A stretch of DNA of 12,588 nucleotides from Gammaproteobacteria bacterium (lineage in GTDB: Bacteria; Pseudomonadota; Gammaproteobacteria; CAJXQU01): contig JALSSM010000233.1 in assembly GCA_026984275.1 (NCBI GenBank), positions 1 through 12,588 on the forward strand, in the 5' to 3' direction. Numbering within the stretch: position 1 is the first letter of the stretch; the number at the start of each line of letters is the position of its first letter. The notes below the pieces were generated by a model that saw nothing but the letters and a program-made list of their open reading frames with translations, had not been told where the DNA came from and made no database searches. Position numbers and translations under genes: made by a program. This document shows, in pieces, positions 1 to 6,323 of the stretch.

Positions 1-296
<296 letters not shown>

Positions 297-409
297 ATAA
301 CACTCAAGTTATTTGGTAATAGTTGACATAAATAAAACGATACCAATAACCCTTTGAAATACTTCCTGAATGCCTGTTTATTGCACAGATTGCAGTAAAC
401 ACACCAGTT
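297..409 (+). other. 23S-5S internal transcribed spacer with two inverted repeats
   Basis: This transcribed spacer joins 23S and 5S and holds no tRNA or coding region. It contains an imperfect inverted repeat (308-318 with 341-350, one bulged base) and, just before 5S, a hairpin at 375-401. By analogy with other rRNA operons the spacer should be removed by ribonucleases during pre-rRNA processing; that role is inferred. A TTGACA at 323-328 has no convincing -10 partner. Confidence 0.75.
375..401 (+). repeat. Hairpin in the 23S-5S spacer
   Basis: TGTTTATTGCA (375-385) pairs with TGCAGTAAACA (391-401) across a five-base loop (CAGAT). This gives an 11-bp stem with a single U-G pair. It ends eight bases before the 5S 5' end and has no T tract after it, so a processing structure is more likely than a terminator. 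Confidence 0.5.
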
Positions 410-527
410 TGCCTGGCGGCTATAGCGAGTAGGAACCACCCGATCCCATCCCGAACTCGGAAGTGAAACTGCTTAGCGCCGATGATAGTGTGGGAGATCC
501 CATGTGAAAGTAGGTCACTGCCAGGCT
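410..527 (+). rRNA. rrf: 5S ribosomal RNA
   Basis: The small rRNA of the large subunit. The 5' strand TGCCTGGCGGC (410-420) pairs with ACTGCCAGGC near the 3' end (517-526) to form closing helix I. The conserved internal blocks CCCGAACTCGGAAGTGAAAC and TAGCGCCGATGATAGTGTGGG are present. The length of about 118 bases fits the usual 116-120. The gene is directly followed by an intrinsic terminator. The ends were set by comparison with E. coli 5S and could shift by one or two bases. Confidence 0.96.
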
Positions 528-540
528 TTAACGCCAAAAA

Positions 541-569
541 CCCTGTCACAATTGACAGGGTTTTTTTTT
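541..569 (+). terminator. Rho-independent terminator of the rRNA operon
   Basis: CCCTGTCA (541-548) and TGACAGGG (553-560) form a perfect 8-bp stem with a CAAT loop, followed by nine T residues (561-569). Five A residues at 536-540 extend the pairing, so the element could also stop transcripts coming from the other direction. It lies 13 bases after 5S and ends the rRNA transcript before zapE. Confidence 0.95.
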
Positions 570-595
570 GTCTGAAGAATCTACTCATATAAATC

Positions 596-604
596 TGCTA
601 TAGT
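596..604 (+). promoter_or_regulatory. Putative extended -10 promoter of zapE
   Basis: TGCTATAGT at 596-604 matches the extended -10 pattern TGnTATAAT with one mismatch. It lies about 30 bases before the zapE start, after the rRNA terminator. No good -35 box is visible at the right distance, which extended -10 promoters can tolerate. This is read by eye, with no experimental support. Confidence 0.4.
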
Positions 605-634
605 CTTCAATCAAAAGTTTAATATTCAATAAAA

Positions 635-1771
635 TTGAAAAATAAAAAGAAATTAACTCCACTTGACTGTTATGAAGCCGATCTTAAGCAAGAAGGTTTC
701 ACAGAAGACCCAGCCCAGCGGCATGCTGTAGAGCATGTTCAAAGGCTTTACATGGATTTAGTTAAAGTTAAACCTGATAAACAGATACGCCGAAAAGAAT
801 CAGGTTTTTTCAGAAAAATCTTTTCTGTAAAAACAGAAAGTGTTGATAATACAATAACAGGGTTATATTTCTGGGGTGGCGTTGGTCGTGGTAAGACCTA
901 CATTGTCGATACTTTTTATAAATGTCTTCCTTTTTCAGCTAAAACCAGAATTCATTTCCATAGTTTTATGCACGGCATTCATAATGAATTAAAGACACTT
1001 AATCATGTACAGAATCCATTATCTATCGTTGCTGAACGATATGCCAGTCATTATAAGGTTATCTGTTTTGACGAATTTCATGTGTCTGATATTACTGATG
1101 CTATGTTATTGGGAAGTCTCTTTAAGGAGCTATTTGATCGCAACGTGACGCTTGTTGCCACATCTAATGAACATCCTGATGATCTGTATTCGGGAGGTCT
1201 GCAAAGAGAAAGATTTTTGCCTGCGATTGAATTAATTAAACAGCATACAGACATCATAAATGTTGATAATGGTGTTGATTATCGCTTCCGTGTACTTGAA
1301 AAAGCAGAAATCTACCATTCTCCTTTGGATGATGCTGCAGAAAAGAGTTTATCAGACAGTTTTTATAACCTTACTTCTGAAAATGTTATATCTGGAGAAG
1401 CAATAGAAATAGAAGGTCGATCTGTAAATACAGTTAGACATGCTGTTGGAATTGTCTGGTTTGATTTTGTTTCAATCTGTGATGGTCCGAGAGGTGCTGC
1501 AGATTATATTGAAATTGCACGTGTATATCATACGGTACTGATCTCGAATGTTCCTGTAATGGATAAAGATCAAGATGATCATGCTAAACGTTTTATGACG
1601 CTTATAGATGAATTTTATGATCGAAATGTAAAACTGATCATTTCTGCTGAAGCACAACCAGAAAACTTGTACTTGGGTAGTCGACTCAAAAAAAGTTTTC
1701 TGAGAACGGTAAGTCGTTTACAGGAAATGGGTACTAAAGAATATCTTTCACGACGACATATATCTGAATAA
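635..1771 (+). CDS. zapE: Cell division protein ZapE (AFG1-like ATPase)
   Basis: A P-loop ATPase of the AFG1/ZapE family, 378 aa. In E. coli, ZapE associates with FtsZ late in division and affects Z-ring constriction in an ATP-dependent way; that role is taken from the family. Walker A is GGVGRGKT at residues 81-88 and Walker B is ICFDEF at 143-148, followed by the family signature HVSDITDAMLLG. Further blocks shared with E. coli ZapE are TLVATSNEHPDDLY, GLQRERFLPAI, VDYRFR, DEFYDRNVKLIISAEA and SRLQEMGTKEYL near the C terminus. Length matches the E. coli protein (375 aa by my recall). The start is a TTG: a stop at 620-622 closes the frame upstream, no ATG or GTG lies near it, and the next methionine is residue 40, too late for the family. 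No Shine-Dalgarno sequence is evident. It stands alone between the rRNA terminator and a small orphan gene. Confidence 0.95.
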   Translation: MKNKKKLTPLDCYEADLKQEGFTEDPAQRHAVEHVQRLYMDLVKVKPDKQIRRKESGFFRKIFSVKTESVDNTITGLYFWGGVGRGKTYIVDTFYKCLPFSAKTRIHFHSFMHGIHNELKTLNHVQNPLSIVAERYASHYKVICFDEFHVSDITDAMLLGSLFKELFDRNVTLVATSNEHPDDLYSGGLQRERFLPAIELIKQHTDIINVDNGVDYRFRVLEKAEIYHSPLDDAAEKSLSDSFYNLTSENVISGEAIEIEGRSVNTVRHAVGIVWFDFVSICDGPRGAADYIEIARVYHTVLISNVPVMDKDQDDHAKRFMTLIDEFYDRNVKLIISAEAQPENLYLGSRLKKSFLRTVSRLQEMGTKEYLSRRHISE

Positions 1772-1793
1772 AACAATGAGTTACATATAAGAC

Positions 1794-1822
1794 TTGACTA
1801 ACCACATTAATATTTCTATTGT
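1794..1822 (+). promoter_or_regulatory. Putative sigma-70 promoter of the 71-aa gene
   Basis: TTGACT (1794-1799, five of six consensus bases) and TATTGT (1817-1822, four of six) are separated by 17 bases. This places a transcription start near 1829, about 18 bases before the ATG at 1847. A TATAAG at 1822-1827 is a better -10 by sequence but sits 22 bases from this -35 box. Confidence 0.45.
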
Positions 1823-1846
1823 ATAAGAATATACAGGAGAAATATT

Positions 1847-2062
1847 ATGAGCACTGCACCCATATTTACCCAGCAAAATCCAACAGATGCACAACTTGTC
1901 TCAATTCTCGATCATCACTATGGAGATGGTGTTGTTTATATACCGGAAAATACTCCATGGTCGTTATACACATTTGCCAGGAAACTGGGATATATCAGTG
2001 ATGAGGGGTATGTCACTCGAAAAGGACGTGAATTATTGAATCGTTTTCAGCAGGTTTCCTGA
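1847..2062 (+). CDS. Small protein of unknown function (71 aa)
   Basis: I do not recognise this protein. It is supported as a real gene by a strong ribosome binding site (AGGAGA at 1835-1840, six bases before the ATG), a plausible promoter, and an uninterrupted frame filling the gap between zapE and trkH. It is soluble-looking, with no signal peptide, membrane segment or cysteine. Residues about 13-24 and 39-48 look helical. The C-terminal part (GYISDEGYVTRKGRELLNRF, residues 48-67) has the rhythm of a winged-helix wing followed by a closing helix, as in small DNA-binding proteins; this resemblance is weak and only by eye. It is convergent with trkH, the two stop codons being 47 bases apart, with no canonical terminator between them. 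A competing frame from 1819 to 2001 lacks an equally good start. Confidence 0.7.
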   Translation: MSTAPIFTQQNPTDAQLVSILDHHYGDGVVYIPENTPWSLYTFARKLGYISDEGYVTRKGRELLNRFQQVS

Positions 2063-2109
2063 AACTTGAAACGAGTTCTGGGGTATAATTTCACTGATGT
2101 GTATGCAGA

Positions 2110-3561
2110 TTAACTACGCCAGAATGCTGGAGAAAGCAGAACCAGCAAAGTAAAGATCTCCAGTCGGCCTAACAACATAGCAAAACTTAATACCCATTTC
2201 GCAGTGTCGGTTATATCACCGTAGTGAGCACTCACATCGCCCAAACCCGGTCCAACGTTGTTGATACAGGCGGCTACAGCTGAAAATGCTGTAACCTGAT
2301 CCATTCCAGTTGCCATCAGGATTAATAGTACGATAGTGAACATTGCTACATAGGTAGCGAAGAAGCCCCAGACAGAATCGATTATTTTGTCTGACACAGG
2401 TTTGTTTCCTAATTTGATGGGGAAGATAGCATTTGGATGGATTAATCTTTTGATTTCTCTCATACCCTGTTTGAATAAAAGGAGTATTCGGATAACCTTG
2501 ATTCCACCTGATGTAGAACCCGCAGAACCACCTGCAAAGCCTATCAATACTAAAAGTAAGGGAATAAAACTAGGCCATGTCGTAAAGTTAGTTGAAGTAA
2601 AACCAGTTGTTGATGCCATAGATACAACATTAAAAAAGCTGTGTCTGAAACTAACCTCAAGACCTTCATAGACGTCGCGTGAAACTAAATAAAATGTAAT
2701 GACCAATGTCGCAGTGAGTAAAATAGAAATATAGGCAATAAATTCACTATCATAAATATAGGATTTAATGCTACGCCAGCGCCAGGCGAGAAAATGCAGT
2801 GAATAGTTAACACTCGACACGAGCATAAAAAAAGCGGCAATGGCTTCTATATGGGTATGATCAAAATAGGCGATACTGGCATCGTGAGTAGAAAATCCTC
2901 CTGTTGCCACAGTTGAAAAACTGTGACAGATGGCATCAAAGAAAGTCATCCCGTAATACCAATAGGCTGCAAAACAAACGATCGTCAAACCTAAATAAAG
3001 AAACCAGAGTGTTTTGGCAGTTTCAGTAATTCTTGGTGTCAATTTGTTATCTTTCATGGGGCCTGGCGTTTCTGCCCGGTACAGCTGCATTCCTCCGATC
3101 CCCAACATGGGCAGTATTGCAACAGCAAGTACAATGATTCCCATACCACCAAGCCATTGCATTTGTTGTCTGTAATAAAGAATTGAGATTGGTAGGTTAT
3201 CTATACCAACAATGACAGTTGCACCGGTAGTTGTAAGGCCTGAAAGAGACTCGAAAACAGCATCAGTAAAGGACATATGGGGATGTTCAGCCAGAACAAA
3301 GGGGATTGCACCTGATAAACCCAATACTGTCCAGAACAAGACAACAACAAGAAAACCATCACGAAGTCTTAATTCCTCTTTTTTGTTTCTGACGGGTAAC
3401 CAGAGTAACAAGCCAAGAGTAAAAGTGATTAAAAGTGCTATGACAAATGGATATAATGCCCCATCCTTGGCGAAAAATGAGATTAGTGCTGGAGGTGCAA
3501 GTGTTATGCTGAAAAGGGCCAGTAGCAATCCCAGGATCTTTTGTATAATGATATGTCGCAC
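2110..3561 (-). CDS. trkH: Trk potassium uptake system membrane subunit TrkH
   Basis: The ion-conducting inner-membrane subunit of the Trk K+ uptake system, working with the NAD-binding cytosolic partner TrkA. The 483 aa match E. coli TrkH in length. The four pseudo-repeated pore loops are visible: TTTGA (residues 110-114), VATGGF (218-223), STTGF (317-321) and NNVGPGL (434-440), each with its filter glycine. Other family blocks are QWLGGMGIIVLAVAILP (135-151), GGSAGSTSGGIKVIRILLLF (344-363) and the C-terminal GRLEIFTLLVLLSPAFW. Many hydrophobic membrane helices fill the rest. The start is a GTG that shares its first base with the last base of the trkA stop (TAGTG), indicating translational coupling. 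It is the last gene of the minus-strand unit. No clear terminator follows. Confidence 0.97.
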   Translation of the reverse strand: MRHIIIQKILGLLLALFSITLAPPALISFFAKDGALYPFVIALLITFTLGLLLWLPVRNKKEELRLRDGFLVVVLFWTVLGLSGAIPFVLAEHPHMSFTDAVFESLSGLTTTGATVIVGIDNLPISILYYRQQMQWLGGMGIIVLAVAILPMLGIGGMQLYRAETPGPMKDNKLTPRITETAKTLWFLYLGLTIVCFAAYWYYGMTFFDAICHSFSTVATGGFSTHDASIAYFDHTHIEAIAAFFMLVSSVNYSLHFLAWRWRSIKSYIYDSEFIAYISILLTATLVITFYLVSRDVYEGLEVSFRHSFFNVVSMASTTGFTSTNFTTWPSFIPLLLVLIGFAGGSAGSTSGGIKVIRILLLFKQGMREIKRLIHPNAIFPIKLGNKPVSDKIIDSVWGFFATYVAMFTIVLLILMATGMDQVTAFSAVAACINNVGPGLGDVSAHYGDITDTAKWVLSFAMLLGRLEIFTLLVLLSPAFWRS

Positions 3562-4934
3562 TAGAGGAAAGTTACTCCAACCTGAAATAGTTTTTCTACC
3601 TCAGGGACATGGTGCTTGTCAGTCACCATTATGATGACATGATCTTCAGCTTCAATAACTGTGTCATGGTGTACCATAATGACAGTATCACCGCGAACAA
3701 TCGTGCAGATGGTCGTTCCCGGTGGAAGTTTAATTTCCTCAATCATTCGGCCTACAACTTTCGAAGAATCTTTATCACCATGGGCAATAGCCTCAATGGC
3801 TTCTGCAGCACCTCTACGCAAAGAGTGTACTACGACTACATCACCCCGCCTGACATGAGCCAGTAAGCTACCGATAGTGGCCTGTTGGGGTGAAATTGCG
3901 ATGTCTATAATATCCTGCTGAACCAGATCAACATAGGCAGCACGGTTGATTAGTGCCATGACCTTTTTTGAACCTAATCTTTTGGCCAGCATTGAAGAAA
4001 TAATATTAACTTCATCATCATTCGTTAATGCACAGAAGATATCAGTTTCTTCGATGTTTTCTTCGAGCAAAAGATCTTCATCGGCAGCATCACCTTTAAG
4101 CACGATCGTATTGTGCAAATCTTCAGCGATTTCATTTGCTCTTCCAGGACTAAACTCGATCAACTTGACGCGATATTTTTTCTCCAGAGACATAGCCAGT
4201 CTTTTTCCGATATTTCCGCCACCAGCCAGCATGATTCTTTTAACACGTTTTTCTACTTTGCTCATTTCACGCATGACAGATCGGATATGTTTGGGTGCAG
4301 CGATAAAAAACACATCATCATTGGGTTCGATTATCGTATCGCCTCGTGGGATGATGGGTCGACCCTTGCGAAATATCGCAGCTACCCGTGTTTCTATGCC
4401 CCGCATATGTTCCTTTAATGTGCGTAATTCATGGCCACAAATGGGGCTACTGTAATGTGCCTGTACAGCAACAAGCTGAACTTTTCCTTTAGCAAAGTTA
4501 AGAACTTGCAAGGCGCCCGGGTAACTGATCAGCCGTTCGATATATTTCGTCACCTTTTGTTCAGGGCTGATCAGAACATCAACAGGTAGTGCCTCCTGAT
4601 TAAACAGTTCAGAGTATTTGAGATATTCAGCATCTCTGACACGAGCAATCTTGGTTGGAGTGTGGAAAAGAGTATAGGCGACCTGACAGGCGATCATATT
4701 GACTTCGTCGCTATTCGTCACCGCGATCAGCATATCAGCTTCCTGTGCACCGGCACGGATCAACGTTCGTGGATGAGAACCTGAGCCGACAATAGTCCGC
4801 AGATCAAAACGATCCTGTAATCCCTGAAGGCAAATTGGGTCTGTATCAACAACCGTAATATCATTTGCTTCACCACAAAGATTACTGGCAACTGAAGATC
4901 CAACCTGGCCTGCACCAATGATGATGATTTTCAT
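3561..4934 (-). CDS. trkA: Trk potassium uptake system regulatory subunit TrkA
   Basis: The peripheral, nucleotide-binding subunit that gates TrkH. The 457 aa contain two RCK modules in tandem. The first Rossmann fold has GAGQVG at residues 7-12 and an acidic residue at D30 closing the second strand, as expected for NAD(H) binding. The second has GGGNIG at 238-243 with E260. A TrkA_C-type domain follows each (about 145-225 and 370-455). ATG start at 4934, six bases after the ntrX stop; an AAGGA lies about 13 bases upstream, further than ideal. It overlaps trkH by one base. Length and motifs agree with E. coli TrkA (458 aa by my recall), so the assignment is secure. Confidence 0.97.
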   Translation of the reverse strand: MKIIIIGAGQVGSSVASNLCGEANDITVVDTDPICLQGLQDRFDLRTIVGSGSHPRTLIRAGAQEADMLIAVTNSDEVNMIACQVAYTLFHTPTKIARVRDAEYLKYSELFNQEALPVDVLISPEQKVTKYIERLISYPGALQVLNFAKGKVQLVAVQAHYSSPICGHELRTLKEHMRGIETRVAAIFRKGRPIIPRGDTIIEPNDDVFFIAAPKHIRSVMREMSKVEKRVKRIMLAGGGNIGKRLAMSLEKKYRVKLIEFSPGRANEIAEDLHNTIVLKGDAADEDLLLEENIEETDIFCALTNDDEVNIISSMLAKRLGSKKVMALINRAAYVDLVQQDIIDIAISPQQATIGSLLAHVRRGDVVVVHSLRRGAAEAIEAIAHGDKDSSKVVGRMIEEIKLPPGTTICTIVRGDTVIMVHHDTVIEAEDHVIIMVTDKHHVPEVEKLFQVGVTFL

Positions 4935-4940
4935 GTTTGT

Positions 4941-6323
4941 CTAATTATCCTTAAGCTGCTTTGCGATTTGTTTTGGATCAATATCCAGACCACGTAGTTT
5001 ACGATATAAATGGGTACGCTCTATACCTGCCTGAGCAGCAACTTTTGTCACATTACCAGCATTTAATTTTAACTGGTATTCAAAATAACTCCGTTCAAAT
5101 TGTTCTCTTGCTTCTCTAAGTGGTAGTGCAAAGCCAGGGATCAGATCAATTGAAGGAGAACTGGATGTAAGACCCAAAGCTGTTTCTACTTCATTAATAT
5201 CAATATCTTCAGTACTACCGAGGATCAAAAGGCGTTGGACAAGATTAGTCAATTCCCGGGTGTTTCCAGGCCAATCATAGCTTCGCAAGCGATTTTTTGC
5301 CGCTGATGTGAATTTCCTGGAGGGCAGGCCTTCCTGTTCAACAAAATACTGAACATAAAAATCCAGTAAAGCGGGAATATCCTCGGCGTGTTCTTTTAAC
5401 GCCGGGACATGTAATGGAATAACATTAAGAGCGTAAAACAGATCTTCCCGAAATAACCCTTCCGTGGTTTTTTGTTGTAAATCATGACGAGTAGAGGCAA
5501 TCACACGGGCATCAATTTTGACCGGTTCATGTCCACCGACACGCAGGATTGACTGGTTTTCCAGAGCGCTGGCAAGACGGGCCTGTATGCTGAGATCCAT
5601 GTCGAAAATATCCTGCATAAATAAGGTGCCACCATTGGCTTGTTCAAGATAGCCGAAATGAACCTCACCATTAGATTCACTACCGAAGAGTTCTACCCCC
5701 GGGTTTTCTACGGCAAACCCACCAACGTTGACTGAAATAAAAGGTCCTGATGATCGAGGACTACAGTCGTGAAGATAATGGGCAAATGTTTCTTTGCCAC
5801 TTCCGGTTGGACCTGTGATGAGAGCTGAAGTATCGTGAGTAGCAACACGTTCGATTTGGGATTTCAGTTTGACCAGCAGGGGATGTTGACCAAAACTTTG
5901 ATCAACCGTGATCTTTTTCTGTTTGCGAAGATCAATATTTTCCCGTTTCAGAGAAGAAGTTTCCAGTGCCCGATCGACAGTGATCAGCAGCTTTGCGATA
6001 GACAGTGGTTTTTCGATAAAGTCGTAGGCACCGATACGGATAGCTTCGACGGCGGTCTCAACGGTACCGTGCCCCGAGATCATGATCACCGGGCAATCAA
6101 AGGACTCGTTTTCCTTCCATTCTTTCAGTAGCGCAACACCATCGATATCGGGCATCCAGATATCGAGCAAGATCAGATCAGGACGGCGAGCGCGAAGGGA
6201 ATCCCGTGCCGCCTGTCCATTCTCGGCGAGCGAGATGGAAAAGCCTTCATCCTCAAGGATTTCCTTGAGAAGACTTCGGATGTCAGGCTCATCATCAACA
6301 ACAAGTATATGCGCAAAACTCAT
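4941..6323 (-). CDS. ntrX: NtrX-family response regulator with a degenerate AAA+ domain
   Basis: A response regulator of the NtrC superfamily, partner of NtrY, 460 aa. The receiver domain (1-120) has acidic D10/D11, phospho-acceptor D54 in LLDIWMPD, S83 and K105. The AAA+ domain (about 140-370) keeps Walker A GPTGSGKE (171-178), N199 and WPGNTREL (351-358). The Fis-type helix-turn-helix (about 410-446, VTKVAAQAGIERTHLYRKL) is intact. Three core features are altered: the GAFTGA loop between ELFG (211-214) and GGTLF (231-235) is missing and the loop is about five residues shorter than in NtrC; Walker B reads FMQD (Q237, D238) instead of the usual hydrophobic-DE; and FREDLFYALN carries A298 where FREDLYYRLN has arginine. 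Phosphorylation and DNA binding look possible, but sigma-54 activation does not. The ATG lies in an ATGA overlap with ntrY. Assignment to NtrX rather than NtrC rests on its partner and these features. Confidence 0.9.
   Translation of the reverse strand: MSFAHILVVDDEPDIRSLLKEILEDEGFSISLAENGQAARDSLRARRPDLILLDIWMPDIDGVALLKEWKENESFDCPVIMISGHGTVETAVEAIRIGAYDFIEKPLSIAKLLITVDRALETSSLKRENIDLRKQKKITVDQSFGQHPLLVKLKSQIERVATHDTSALITGPTGSGKETFAHYLHDCSPRSSGPFISVNVGGFAVENPGVELFGSESNGEVHFGYLEQANGGTLFMQDIFDMDLSIQARLASALENQSILRVGGHEPVKIDARVIASTRHDLQQKTTEGLFREDLFYALNVIPLHVPALKEHAEDIPALLDFYVQYFVEQEGLPSRKFTSAAKNRLRSYDWPGNTRELTNLVQRLLILGSTEDIDINEVETALGLTSSSPSIDLIPGFALPLREAREQFERSYFEYQLKLNAGNVTKVAAQAGIERTHLYRKLRGLDIDPKQIAKQLKDN

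Noticed and set aside
323..351. TTGACA in the 23S-5S spacer as a promoter
   Set aside because: No acceptable -10 box lies 16-18 bases downstream; a chance match in A/T-rich spacer.
304..588. Open frame of 94 codons on the minus strand across the spacer and 5S rRNA
   Set aside because: It lies antisense to 5S and the terminator, shows no protein-like composition, and is explained by the RNA genes.
1819..2001. 60-codon plus-strand frame overlapping the 71-aa gene
   Set aside because: It starts at a non-ATG codon without a ribosome binding site and is cysteine-rich and low in family-like pattern; the frame from 1847 has a strong Shine-Dalgarno.
2043..2065. Possible hairpin between the 71-aa gene and trkH
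   Set aside because: TTTCAG and CTGAAA give only six pairs over an eight-base loop, with no T tract on either strand, so I do not call a terminator.
2066..2089. TTGAAA and a perfect TATAAT (2084-2089) on the plus strand
   Set aside because: The spacing is 12 bases, too short for sigma-70, and no plus-strand gene follows; it would read antisense into trkH.
3946..4455. 169-codon plus-strand frame inside trkA, and similar long frames opposite trkH, rsmB and ntrX
   Set aside because: They are antisense to well-supported genes, have no ribosome binding sites, and are rich in Ser/Arg as is usual for shadow frames.
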